A stretch of 64,000 nucleotides of DNA from Inquilinus sp042743185 (GTDB taxonomy: Bacteria; Pseudomonadota; Alphaproteobacteria; DSM-16000; Inquilinaceae): contig NZ_JBHYMS010000004.1 in the NCBI RefSeq assembly GCF_042743185.1, positions 1 through 64,000 on the forward strand, written 5' to 3'. Made by a program: the position numbers and the translations under genes. How positions within the stretch are numbered: position 1 is the first letter of the stretch; the number at the start of each line of letters is the position of its first letter. Below, one piece after another: positions 27,490 to 35,599 of the stretch. The notes below the pieces were generated by a model. That model made no database searches. It was not told the DNA's origin and saw only the letters and a program-made list of their open reading frames with translations.

Positions 27490-27570
27490 GTAGGTTGGGT
27501 TCGCCCCTCGGCGAACCCAACACCTGGACGGCGGCAGATTGTTGGGTTCGCGTTCGCGAACCCAACCTAC
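27490..27570. repeat. Nested-palindrome repeat, copy 4
   Basis: This 81-base copy has two hairpin halves with the spacer CACCTGGACGGCGGCAGATTG between them (21 bases, mid-part GGACGGCGGCAG). It lies between the convergent acyl-CoA ligase and the MFS transporter. Its CTA at 27567-27569 is the TAG stop codon of the transporter gene. Confidence 0.9.
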
Positions 27571-28901
27571 GGGCTGGCGCGGCTGGTGGCTGCCGTGGCT
27601 CTGTCGCCATCGGCCTCCACCGCCGCCAGGTCGGCGCCGCGGGTCTCGCGCGACAGCAGCACGCACAGGATGCCCGGCACCGCCATCAGCGCGGCGTAGA
27701 TCGCGACGGATTGCGGCGTGCCGGTCCAGCCCAGCAGCGCCGTGCCGATCAAGGGCGCCACCGACCCGCCGACCACCGAGGCGACCTGGTAGCTGACCGA
27801 CATGGCGGTGTAGCGCACCCGGGTCGGGAACAGCTCGGTGAACCAGGCCGACATGCTGCCGACGATGATGCCGTGGCAGGTCAGGGTCAGCAGCGTCACC
27901 TGCAGCACCGTCTCCGGCGGCGTCCCCGGCGGCAGGGTGAACAGGAGGGCGCCGGCGCCGATGCCGGCGATCAGGCCCAGCAGCATCACCGGCCGCCGGC
28001 CGATCACGTCGGAGACCCAGGCGGCGGCCATGATCACCGCGACCTCCAGGATCGAGCCCCAGAACAGCGCGTCCGACCCGACGCCGCGAGCGAGACCCAG
28101 AAACTGCACCACCAGCACCAGGAAGAAGGTGGTGAACAGGTAGAACAGCGTGTTCTCCGCCGCCTTCACCAGGAACACCTGGCCCATCGGCCGCCAGTGG
28201 CTGCGCAGGGCCTCGGCCAGCGGCGCCGCCGGCAGCTCGCGGCGCTTTGCCGCCAGCTCAGCGAAGACCGGCGATTCCTCGACCCGCCGCCGCACCCAGA
28301 GGCCCAGCAGCACCAGCACGATCGAGAACAGGAAGGGCAGGCGCCAGGCCCATTCGGCGAAGCCGGCCTCGCCGTAATGCGCGGTCAGGGCGCCGATGGT
28401 GGCGGCGGCCAGGACATTGGCGGCCGGGCCGCCGATCATCGGGAAGCTGGTCCAGAAGCCGCGCCGCTTGCCCGGCATGGATTCGGCGACGATCAGCAGC
28501 GCCCCGGTGGCCTCGCCGCCGACGGCGATGCCCTGCAGCACGCGCAAAGTGACCAGCAGGATCGGCGCCAGCGCCCCGGCCGTGGCATAGGTCGGCAGCA
28601 GGCCCATGGCGAAGGTGGCGGCGCCCATCATCAGCAGGCTGACCACCAGCGCGTTCTTGCGGCCGATCCGGTCGCCCAGCGCGCCGAACAGGATGCCGCC
28701 CAGCGGCCGGGCCAGGAAGCCGATGGCGAAGGTGCCCAGCACCGCCATCGTTCCCGCCAGCCGGTCCTCGCCCGGGAAGAACGCCTTGTCGAACACCAGC
28801 ACGGCGCAGAAGGCGAAGATGAAGAAGTCGTACCATTCGATGATGGTGCCGACGGCGCTGGCGAACAGCAGGCGCACCCGCTCCGCGATCGAGGTCGTCA
28901 T
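27567..28901 (-). CDS. MFS transporter, MHS (metabolite:H+ symporter) family
   Basis: This 444-residue protein has twelve likely membrane segments. The GTIIEWYDFF start is typical of the MHS family (KgtP, ProP, ShiA). The loop 2-3 motif is LGDRIGRKNALVVS and the loop 8-9 counterpart is VSDVIGRRPVML. It imports a small carboxylate or similar compound with protons. The ATG at 28901 follows GGGGAGGATCC. It is divergent from a MarR gene with a palindromic operator between them, so it is likely regulated by that protein. The stop codon is contributed by the repeat. Confidence 0.88.
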   Translation of the reverse strand: MTTSIAERVRLLFASAVGTIIEWYDFFIFAFCAVLVFDKAFFPGEDRLAGTMAVLGTFAIGFLARPLGGILFGALGDRIGRKNALVVSLLMMGAATFAMGLLPTYATAGALAPILLVTLRVLQGIAVGGEATGALLIVAESMPGKRRGFWTSFPMIGGPAANVLAAATIGALTAHYGEAGFAEWAWRLPFLFSIVLVLLGLWVRRRVEESPVFAELAAKRRELPAAPLAEALRSHWRPMGQVFLVKAAENTLFYLFTTFFLVLVVQFLGLARGVGSDALFWGSILEVAVIMAAAWVSDVIGRRPVMLLGLIAGIGAGALLFTLPPGTPPETVLQVTLLTLTCHGIIVGSMSAWFTELFPTRVRYTAMSVSYQVASVVGGSVAPLIGTALLGWTGTPQSVAIYAALMAVPGILCVLLSRETRGADLAAVEADGDRATAATSRASP

Positions 28902-29049
28902 GGATCCTCCCCTCGTCCTTTTGGTCGCTTGGTCCGGCCATCCGCGGAGCGCCGGGCTTGCCGCGGCCGCGCCCTCGCGTATGGTCGGACATTCCGCCGG
29001 CCGCGCGCTTCCACGCGGTGAGCGGGCTGCCTTGAATGGAAGCCAATCT

Positions 29050-29065
29050 CGTTTCATATGAAACG
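29050..29065. promoter_or_regulatory. Palindromic operator between MFS and marR genes
   Basis: CGTTTCATATGAAACG is a perfect 16-base palindrome, 28 bases upstream of the marR start and 149 bases upstream of the transporter start. MarR dimers bind such sites, so it is a likely autoregulatory operator that may also control the transporter. Binding is inferred. Confidence 0.6.
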
Positions 29066-29092
29066 AATGTCAAGCGGGCGGGGAGGCCGGCG

Positions 29093-29578
29093 ATGCGGGA
29101 CCAGGCGATGCGGGCGGAGTTCGATCTCGAGGCATTCCTGCCTTATGAGCTGTCGGTGGTCAGCAACCGGGTCAGCCGCACCTTCGCCCGGCGCTATGCC
29201 GACGCCTTCGGGCTCAGCATCCCGGAATGGCGGGTGATGGCGATGGTCGGCCGTTATGCGCCCCTGTCCTCGAACCAGATCTGCGAGCGCACGGCGATGG
29301 ACAAGGCCAAGGTCAGCCGGGCGGTCAGCCGGCTGATCGCGGCGGGCCATCTCAGCCGCGGCACCCATCCGGCCGACCAGCGGCTGATCCAGCTCGACTT
29401 CACCGCCGCCGGCCGCCGGGTCTACGACGCCATCGTGCCGCTGGCGCAGGAGATCGAGGCCGAGCTGATGGCCGCCTTCGAGCCGGGCGAGCGCGAGGTG
29501 CTGCGGCGCCTGCTGCGCAGGCTCGACGCCCGCGTCTCCAGCCTCGGCACCCCGCCGGACGCGGCCGGGGAGGACTGA
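29093..29578 (+). CDS. MarR family transcriptional regulator
   Basis: This 161-residue regulator has a winged helix: PEWRVMAMVGRYAPLSSNQICERTAMDKAKVSRAVSRLIAAGHLSRGTHPADQR (key parts LSSNQICERTAMDKAKVSRAV and the wing THPADQRLIQLDF). Flanking helices form the dimer interface. The ATG at 29093 follows GGGAGG; the longer frame from 29036 runs through the palindrome and is unlikely. It is divergent from the MHS transporter and probably represses it. Confidence 0.9.
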   Translation: MRDQAMRAEFDLEAFLPYELSVVSNRVSRTFARRYADAFGLSIPEWRVMAMVGRYAPLSSNQICERTAMDKAKVSRAVSRLIAAGHLSRGTHPADQRLIQLDFTAAGRRVYDAIVPLAQEIEAELMAAFEPGEREVLRRLLRRLDARVSSLGTPPDAAGED

Positions 29579-29584
29579 CGCCCG

Positions 29585-29995
29585 TCACGGGTGCAGCGAC
29601 AGGCCTTTCAGCACGCGGTCGACATCCTTGCGGTCCTCATGCATGGCGAAGCCGACCAGGTCCAGCGCCTCGCCCGGCACCGTCTTCACCGCGGCGCGGT
29701 TGGCCTCGTCATAGCCGGTGGCGAACAGCTCGGCGGTGTAGATCGCGATCCGCAGGTTGCGGGCCAGCGCCCTGGCATGCGCCGCCTTCAGCGCCTCGGC
29801 CGTGCCGGCGAAGACCAGCACCGGCTGGCGGAACATCGGCAGGTACAGGTTGCCCGACCCGTCCTCATAGGGTGCGCCGACCAGCTCCGGCCGGGTGGCG
29901 GCGAGGCCGCTGACGGTGAAGGCGGTGACGTTCAGCTTCTGCCACACCGGCAGGTCCTCGCGCAGGGCGACGGCGATCTTGGTGTCGAACCGCAT
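29585..29995 (-). CDS. DUF2000 family protein
   Basis: This 136-residue protein matches the DUF2000 family: MRFDTKIAVALREDLPVWQK start, then KLNVTAFTVSGL and LFATGYDEANRAAV. Function is unknown, but members often sit beside AraC-type regulators, as here: the AraC gene starts 102 bases away on the opposite strand. It ends 7 bases from the marR stop. Confidence 0.85.
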   Translation of the reverse strand: MRFDTKIAVALREDLPVWQKLNVTAFTVSGLAATRPELVGAPYEDGSGNLYLPMFRQPVLVFAGTAEALKAAHARALARNLRIAIYTAELFATGYDEANRAAVKTVPGEALDLVGFAMHEDRKDVDRVLKGLSLHP

Positions 29996-30096
29996 ATGTC
30001 CTCCTGGTGATTGGCAGGACCCTACGGGCGGGGCCGCCGCCCGGCTTGTACGATCGTGCTGTGGCGGTGGTGCTCCGAGCGGCCTAACATGCGGCC

Positions 30097-30921
30097 ATGG
30101 ACAGCGGCGAATGGGTCACGGTCGGGCTGGACCGGCGCTTCGGCGTCGAGCGGTTCCGCGCCCATTTCACCGCCCATTGCTACGAGCGGCACGCGCACGA
30201 GACCTATGCCATCGGCCTGACCGAGGCGGGGTCGCAGAGCTTCTTCTGCCGCGGCGGCACGCACCGCACCCGGCCGGGATCGGTGATCACCTTCAACCCG
30301 GCCGAGATCCATGACGGCCACGCGACCAACGCCGAGGGCTTCCTGTACCGGATGCTCTACATCGCGCCGGAGACGGTGGCGGCGGTGCTCGACGATGCCG
30401 GCATCCGCCCGCCCTGGGCCCTGGCCTTCCCCAACATCCTGTCCGAGGACCCCGTTCTCGCGGCGCTGATCGCCCGCGCCGTCGACGCTTTCGCCGAGCC
30501 GGGGGCGACGCTGGCGCGGTCCGAGGCGCTGGCGGCGATGGTGGTGGGGCTGGCCCATCGCCAGGCCGGGGCGCCGGCGCCCGGCCTGTCCCGCCCCGCC
30601 GATGCGGCGCTGGCGCGGGTGCGCGACCATCTGCACGCCCATTTGGGCGACGACATCACCGCCGACGATCTCGCCGCCGTGGCGGGGCTCAGCCGCTTCC
30701 ACATGTCCCGCGCCTTCACCCGGCGCTACGGCGCGGCGCCGGCGACCTATCTGCGCTGGATCCGGCTGGAGCGGGCGAAGCGGATGCTGGCGGCGGGCGA
30801 GGCCCCGGCCCAGGTGGCGGCGGCCACCGGCTTCACCGACCAGGCCCATCTGACGCGCCGTTTCAAGGGCGCGTACGGCGTCACCCCGGCGCGGTTCCAG
30901 AAGGCAGCGCGGGCGGCCTGA
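30097..30921 (+). CDS. AraC family transcriptional regulator
   Basis: This 274-residue regulator has an N-terminal AraC-binding cupin (residues 1-100, with HETYAIGLTEAGSQSFFCRG). Two C-terminal helix-turn-helix units follow: ITADDLAAVAGLSRFHMSRAF and VAAATGFTDQAHLTRRFKGAYG. It is divergent from DUF2000, the usual partner. It is followed by a repeat element and the convergent sugar-acid operon. The ligand is unknown. Confidence 0.9.
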   Translation: MDSGEWVTVGLDRRFGVERFRAHFTAHCYERHAHETYAIGLTEAGSQSFFCRGGTHRTRPGSVITFNPAEIHDGHATNAEGFLYRMLYIAPETVAAVLDDAGIRPPWALAFPNILSEDPVLAALIARAVDAFAEPGATLARSEALAAMVVGLAHRQAGAPAPGLSRPADAALARVRDHLHAHLGDDITADDLAAVAGLSRFHMSRAFTRRYGAAPATYLRWIRLERAKRMLAAGEAPAQVAAATGFTDQAHLTRRFKGAYGVTPARFQKAARAA

Positions 30922-30928
30922 CCCGCTC

Positions 30929-31011
30929 GTAGGTTGGGTTCGCGGCGCGAACCCAACATCCGGCCGATGGCTTGGATGCTGTCGGGTTCGCCTGCGGCGA
31001 GCCCAACCTAC
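30929..31011. repeat. Nested-palindrome repeat, copy 5
   Basis: This 83-base copy is the most diverged: the second half begins TCGGGTTCGC and is closed by GCGAGCCCAACCTAC, so one base pair becomes G-U. The spacer is about 26 bases. It lies between the convergent AraC gene and FAD oxidoreductase gene, and the CTA at 31008-31010 is the TAG stop codon of the oxidoreductase. Confidence 0.88.
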
Positions 31012-32135
31012 GCCGATAGCCCCAGCCGCTGCACCACCTCGTCGGCGATCGACAGGCTCGAGGTCAGGCCCGGGCTCTCGATGCCGAACAGGTTGACCAG
31101 GCCGGGCACGCCATGCCCCTCCGGCCCCTGGATCACGAAATCCGCCGCGGCGGCGCCGGGCGGGGTGATCTTCGGGCGGATGCCGGAATAGTCCGGCAGC
31201 AACGCCCCGTCCGGCAGCGCCGGCCAGTAGCGGCGGATCGCGGCGTAGAAGCTCTCCGCCCGCGCCGGATCGACCCGGTAGTCCAGCGTGTCGACCCATT
31301 CGACGTCGGGGCCGAAGCGCACCCGGCCGCCCAGGTCGATCGTGGCATGGGTGCCGAGCCCACCGGGCACCGGCACCGGGTAGATCAGGTGGCGGAAGGG
31401 CGGCCGGCCGGACAGGCCGAAATAGTTGCCCTTGGCCAGATAGGGCTGCGGCACCGATGCCTCGGGCACCCCGGCGATGCGGCGGGCGACGGCCGGGGCC
31501 GACAGGCCGGCCGAGTTCACCACGCGGCGGGCCAGCAGCGCCATGCCGCCATCCTCGGTCGCGATCTCCAGATGCAGCCCCCCGGGCGTGACGGCCGCCG
31601 ATTCCAGCCGGCTGTGATAGGCGATCATCGCCCCCCGCGCCTCGGCGTCGCCCAGCAGCGCCAGCATCAGCCCGTGGCTGTCGACGATGCCGGTGGAGGG
31701 CGAGAACAGCGCCGCGGTGCAGGCGATCTCCGGCTCCAGCGCATGCGCCTCGTCCGCGGTCAGCGGCCGCAGCGCGTCGTCCTCGCCGGTCAGGCCGTTG
31801 GCCCGGGCGGCCGCCTCGATCCGGACCAGCGTCGCGGCCTCCTGCTCGTCGGTGGCGACGATCAGCTTGCCGCAGCGCCTGGCGGTGACGCCGTGCTCCT
31901 CGCAATAGCGGTACAGCGCCCGGCGGCCGGCGACGCAGTGCCGGGCCTTCAGGCTGCCCTGCGGGTAGTAGATGCCGGCATGGATCACCTCGCTGTTGCG
32001 GGCCGAGGTCTCGGTGCCGAAGGCGTCCGCCGCCTCCAGGATGATCACCTCCTGCCCGGCCCGGGCCAGCGCCCGGGCGACGGCCAGGCCGACCACCCCG
32101 GCGCCGACCACCACCGCATCGACCGTGTCGGTCAT
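31008..32135 (-). CDS. FAD-dependent oxidoreductase, LhgO/DAO family
   Basis: This 375-residue protein has the Rossmann motif VVVGAGVVGLAVARALARAG (residues 8-27), typical of the D-amino acid oxidase superfamily. The closest described member is L-2-hydroxyglutarate oxidase (LhgO). Later conserved parts are NSEVIHAGIYYP, TGIVDSHGL and GIESPGLTSSLSIA near the end. The ATG overlaps the mannonate dehydratase stop (ATGA), so it belongs to that operon. It may oxidise a hydroxy acid in sugar-acid breakdown rather than hydroxyglutarate. Its stop codon comes from the repeat. Confidence 0.82.
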   Translation of the reverse strand: MTDTVDAVVVGAGVVGLAVARALARAGQEVIILEAADAFGTETSARNSEVIHAGIYYPQGSLKARHCVAGRRALYRYCEEHGVTARRCGKLIVATDEQEAATLVRIEAAARANGLTGEDDALRPLTADEAHALEPEIACTAALFSPSTGIVDSHGLMLALLGDAEARGAMIAYHSRLESAAVTPGGLHLEIATEDGGMALLARRVVNSAGLSAPAVARRIAGVPEASVPQPYLAKGNYFGLSGRPPFRHLIYPVPVPGGLGTHATIDLGGRVRFGPDVEWVDTLDYRVDPARAESFYAAIRRYWPALPDGALLPDYSGIRPKITPPGAAAADFVIQGPEGHGVPGLVNLFGIESPGLTSSLSIADEVVQRLGLSA

Positions 32136-33319
32136 GCCGCGCCGCGCAGCTGGCCGATGGCCCGCGCGACGCCGCGCAGCTCGGCCAGCCCCTTCAGCCG
32201 GCCGATCAGCGAATAGCCGGGATTGGTCTTCTTGTGCACGTCGTCGGCCAGGAGATGGCCGTGGTCGGGCCGCATCGGGATCTCCCAATCCGCCCGGCCG
32301 ACCGCCTGGCGCGCCCGCTCCTCCGCCATCAGCGCGTCGATCACCGCCACCATGTCGGCGCCGCCTTCCAGGTGCTCGTCCTCGAAGAAGGAGCCGTCGG
32401 GCTCGACCGTGACGTTGCGCAGATGGGCGAAGTGGATGCGCGGCGCGAACTCCCGCGCCATCGCCGCCAGGTCGTTGTCCGGCCGCGAGCCGTAGGAGCC
32501 GACGCACAGCGTCAGCCCGTTCGCCGGCCGGTCGACCATGGCCAGGATGGCGCGGGCGTCGGCGGGGGTGGAGACGATGCGCGGCAGGCCGAACAGCGGG
32601 AAGGGCGGGTCGTCCGGATGCACCGCCAGGCGGGCGCCCACCTCCTCCGCCACCGGCACGACGGCGGCCAGGAAGGCCTTGTAGTTCGCCCGGAAGTCGT
32701 CGGCGGTGATCCCGGCATAGGCGGCCAAACGGCGCTCGAACCCGGCCCGGTCGTTGACCGCGCCGGCCACGCCCGGCAGGCCGGCGATGATGGTCTTCTC
32801 CAGCTCCGCCTGCTCGCTCTCGCTCATCGCCGCCACGCGGTCGCGGGCGCGGGCCAGCACCTCGGGCCGGTGGTCGGCCTCGGCGCCGCGGCGCTTCAGG
32901 ATGAAGGCGTCATAGGCGGCCATGTCGACCGCGTCGAAGCGCAGGGCGTAGCCTGTGGTCGGCAGCCGCCACATCAGGTTGGTGCGGGTCCAGTCGACCA
33001 CCGGCATGAAGTTGTAGCAGACGGTCGTCACCCCGGCCGCGGCGACGTTGCGCAGCGACTGGGCGAAGACGGCGATCGCCTCGGCCGCGCCGGCGCCGCC
33101 GGTCTTGACCGCGTCGGGCAGCGGGATGCTCTCGACCACCGACCACGCCAGGCCCGCGGCCTCGATCACCGTCTTGCGCTCGGCGATCTCCCCGGCCGGC
33201 CAGACGCTGCCGTCCTGCCGGTGGTGCAGGGCGGTGACGATGCCGCTGGCCCCCGCCTGCTTGACATGGTCCAGCGTCACCGGGTCGTTCGGGCCGAACC
33301 AGCGCCAGGTCTCCTTCAT
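32132..33319 (-). CDS. uxuA: Mannonate dehydratase
   Basis: This 395-residue TIM-barrel enzyme converts D-mannonate to 2-keto-3-deoxygluconate in hexuronate breakdown. The N-terminus MKETWRWFGPNDPVTLDHVK is typical, and the metal-site regions are CYNFMPVVDWTRT, AVHPDDPPFPLFGLPRI (metal His) and IHFAHLRNV. Length matches E. coli UxuA (about 394). It starts 13 bases after the SDR gene and overlaps the FAD oxidoreductase gene, so all three are probably co-transcribed. Confidence 0.96.
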   Translation of the reverse strand: MKETWRWFGPNDPVTLDHVKQAGASGIVTALHHRQDGSVWPAGEIAERKTVIEAAGLAWSVVESIPLPDAVKTGGAGAAEAIAVFAQSLRNVAAAGVTTVCYNFMPVVDWTRTNLMWRLPTTGYALRFDAVDMAAYDAFILKRRGAEADHRPEVLARARDRVAAMSESEQAELEKTIIAGLPGVAGAVNDRAGFERRLAAYAGITADDFRANYKAFLAAVVPVAEEVGARLAVHPDDPPFPLFGLPRIVSTPADARAILAMVDRPANGLTLCVGSYGSRPDNDLAAMAREFAPRIHFAHLRNVTVEPDGSFFEDEHLEGGADMVAVIDALMAEERARQAVGRADWEIPMRPDHGHLLADDVHKKTNPGYSLIGRLKGLAELRGVARAIGQLRGAA

Positions 33320-33332
33320 CGTCTCCAGCCCC

Positions 33333-34103
33333 TCATCGCGTGTTGATCTTGTTGCGGCCGATCAGCGGGTACTGCTCGACCTCGTACACCTGGCCGGTGA
33401 CCGGCGCCGACCGGTCGGACAGCCAGAACACCGCATGCTGCGCCACCTCCTCCGGCCGCAGGATGCGCCCCGTGGGGGCCAAGGCCGGCGGGATGTGCTC
33501 GGCCCAGTCGTCGGGCCGGCCCTCGCGGCGCTGGATCGCGCGCTCGGTCTCGGTCAGGGTCCAGCCGACATTCAGCTGGTTCACCCGGATGCGCTCGGCC
33601 GACAGCCCGTCGCCCAGGTTGCGCGTCATGGTCATCAGCGCCGCCTTGGACATGGAATAGACCAGCAGGTTGTCCTGGCCGCACAGGGCGTTGACCGAGC
33701 CGATGTTGACGATGGCGCCGCCGCTGCCCTGGGCGCGGAAGGCGCGCACCGCCTCGCGGCACAGCAGCAGGGGCGCGCGGGCGTTGACCGCGAAGATGGC
33801 GTCGAAGGCGTCGTCGTCGGCCTGCTCCAGCGTCGTGCGGGCCAGGGACGCGGCGTTGTTCACCAGCCCGTCGATCCGGCCATGGGCGCGCAGGACCGTC
33901 TCGATGACGGTCGCCGCCACGTCCGGCGCGGTCAGGTCGGCCAGCACCGAGGCGGCACCGAGCTCCGCCGCGGCCTGGGCCAGCGCCTCCGCCTCGATGC
34001 CGTGCACCACCACGGTGGCGCCCTCGTCCCGCGCCGCGCGGGCGATCGCCAGGCCGATGCCGGAAGACGATCCGGTGACCAGAATGACCTTGCCCTGAAG
34101 CAT
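33333..34103 (-). CDS. SDR family oxidoreductase (possible fructuronate reductase)
   Basis: This 256-residue short-chain dehydrogenase has VTGSSSGIGLAIA (residues 8-20), NNAASLA, the catalytic serine in NIGSVNAL and YSMSKAAL (Tyr/Lys). It is the first gene of the sugar-acid operon, 13 bases before uxuA. In similar clusters SDR proteins reduce fructuronate to mannonate, which would feed the dehydratase. This is context-based. The ATG at 34103 begins the conserved MLQGKVILVTG; the ATG at 34142 adds 13 residues and lacks a good ribosome site. Confidence 0.8.
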   Translation of the reverse strand: MLQGKVILVTGSSSGIGLAIARAARDEGATVVVHGIEAEALAQAAAELGAASVLADLTAPDVAATVIETVLRAHGRIDGLVNNAASLARTTLEQADDDAFDAIFAVNARAPLLLCREAVRAFRAQGSGGAIVNIGSVNALCGQDNLLVYSMSKAALMTMTRNLGDGLSAERIRVNQLNVGWTLTETERAIQRREGRPDDWAEHIPPALAPTGRILRPEEVAQHAVFWLSDRSAPVTGQVYEVEQYPLIGRNKINTR

Positions 34104-34149
34104 CCTGCAGCGTGCTCCCGTCCCGATCGACCCGGCTTTCATACCGGCA

Positions 34150-34803
34150 TCAGAGGGCCTTCCGAAAGGTCAGGTTGATCCGCTGGCGGCCCAGAATCGC
34201 ATGGCTGCCGTCCGGCAGCGGGGCGACACCGTGGAAGGCCAGCCGCGCCGGCCCGCCCCAGACCGCCACGTCGCCATGCTCCACCCGCACCCGGCGCGTC
34301 GGGTCGCTGCGCTGCAGCCCGCCGAACAGGAAGGTCGCGGGCAGGCCCAGCGAGACCGAGACGATCGGCGCGCCGGTGTCGCGCTCGTCCCGATCCTGGT
34401 GCAGCGACAGGCGCGATCCGGGCTCGTACCTGTTGATCAGGCAGGCGTCGGGCGCGAAGGGGCCGAAGCCGGCCTTGACCGAGGCGGCGTCGGCCAGCTC
34501 GGCGAAGACCGGTGGCATCTCCGGCCAGGGGCGGCCGGCGATCGGGTCGTCGGGGTCGTAGCGATAGCCGCTGCGGTCGCTGACCCAGCCGACCCGGCCG
34601 CAATTGGTCATCGCCACCGACATGCGGTAGCCGCCGGGCGTGACCAGGTGGCGGAACGGAGCCACAGCCTCCACCGCCCGCACCGCCGCGACCAGCGCCT
34701 CGGCCCGGTCGCGGGCGAAGCCGCGCAGCAGCACCGCGCCTTCGGCCAACGGCTCCTCCTCCGGCCCCGATCCGGGAAGGCTGTCGAACAGATCCGCCGT
34801 CAT
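34150..34803 (-). CDS. alkB: DNA oxidative demethylase AlkB
   Basis: This 217-residue 2-oxoglutarate/iron enzyme repairs 1-methyladenine and 3-methylcytosine. It has the NRYEPGSRLSLHQDRDE motif (His-x-Asp iron ligands), the distal histidine in RLAFHGVAPL, and the 2-oxoglutarate arginines in RINLTFR near the end. Length matches E. coli AlkB (216). It is upstream of the sugar-acid operon in the same direction, with 46 bases between, but is functionally unrelated. No ada-type gene is near. Confidence 0.95.
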   Translation of the reverse strand: MTADLFDSLPGSGPEEEPLAEGAVLLRGFARDRAEALVAAVRAVEAVAPFRHLVTPGGYRMSVAMTNCGRVGWVSDRSGYRYDPDDPIAGRPWPEMPPVFAELADAASVKAGFGPFAPDACLINRYEPGSRLSLHQDRDERDTGAPIVSVSLGLPATFLFGGLQRSDPTRRVRVEHGDVAVWGGPARLAFHGVAPLPDGSHAILGRQRINLTFRKAL

Positions 34804-34953
34804 GCTCCGGCTCCCGTCATGCGATGGCGCCATCCTCTCTCGTCCTGCCGCGGCGGCCGATCCGTCCCTTGCGGCCGAATTCGGCGCAAGAAGCGGGGTG
34901 GCGCGGCCGCGGCGTGGTGCGATCCTCCAGGCCTCACCCGCCCGAGGATGCCC

Positions 34954-35595
34954 ATGATCACCCTCTACGACTACCTGCCGTCGCAGAACGCCTACAAGGT
35001 CCGGCTGCTGCTGTCGCATCTGCAGCGGCCCTGGCGCACCGAGATCATCGGCATCTTCGAGGGCGAAGGCCAGCAGCCGGAATACCTGGCGGTCAATCCG
35101 ACCGGCGCGGTGCCGGCGATCAAGCTGGACGACGGACGGGTGATCGCCGAATCCGCCGCCATCCTGGTCTTCCTGGCCGAGGGCACGGCCTACCTGTCGG
35201 ACGACCGCTTCGCCCGGGCCAAGGTGCTGCAATGGCTGTCTTTCGAGGGCGATTACGTGCAGTCCACCATCGCGACGCTGCGGCACTGGACCATGACCGG
35301 CAAGATCGCGCGCCGCCCGGCCGCGCTGGTCGAGGCCAAGCGCGACGGCTCGCTGAAGACGCTGGCGATCCTGGACCGCGAGCTGGCGCAGCGCGCCTGG
35401 CTGGCCGGGCCGGCCTACTGCGTCGCCGACATCGCCGTCTTCGCCTATGTCCATCGGGCGGAAGAGGCAGAGTTGCCGCTGGCCGACTTCCCGCATGTGA
35501 CGGCCTGGATCGACCGGGTCCGGTCGCAGCCGCGCTTCCTGGCCGAGACCTTCCCCTATTCGATCGATCCGCATTCGGTGAAGGAACTGCCGTGA
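34954..35595 (+). CDS. Glutathione S-transferase family protein
   Basis: This 213-residue protein has an N-terminal thioredoxin-like domain (ITLYDYLPSQNAYKVRLLL, then the conserved NPTGAVPAIKLDDGRVIAESAAIL) and a C-terminal helical domain. Ser9 or Tyr5 near the start is the likely glutathione-contacting residue. The substrate is unknown. The ATG at 34954 follows GAGG; another ATG two codons earlier lacks spacing. It converges with the ClC gene, whose stop is five bases away. Confidence 0.88.
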   Translation: MITLYDYLPSQNAYKVRLLLSHLQRPWRTEIIGIFEGEGQQPEYLAVNPTGAVPAIKLDDGRVIAESAAILVFLAEGTAYLSDDRFARAKVLQWLSFEGDYVQSTIATLRHWTMTGKIARRPAALVEAKRDGSLKTLAILDRELAQRAWLAGPAYCVADIAVFAYVHRAEEAELPLADFPHVTAWIDRVRSQPRFLAETFPYSIDPHSVKELP

Positions 35596-35599
35596 GCCT

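Noticed and set aside
24077..27493. A 1138-codon open frame across prpE and the acyl-CoA ligase
   Set aside because: It is a shadow frame running through two genes of opposite direction without any recognisable domain.
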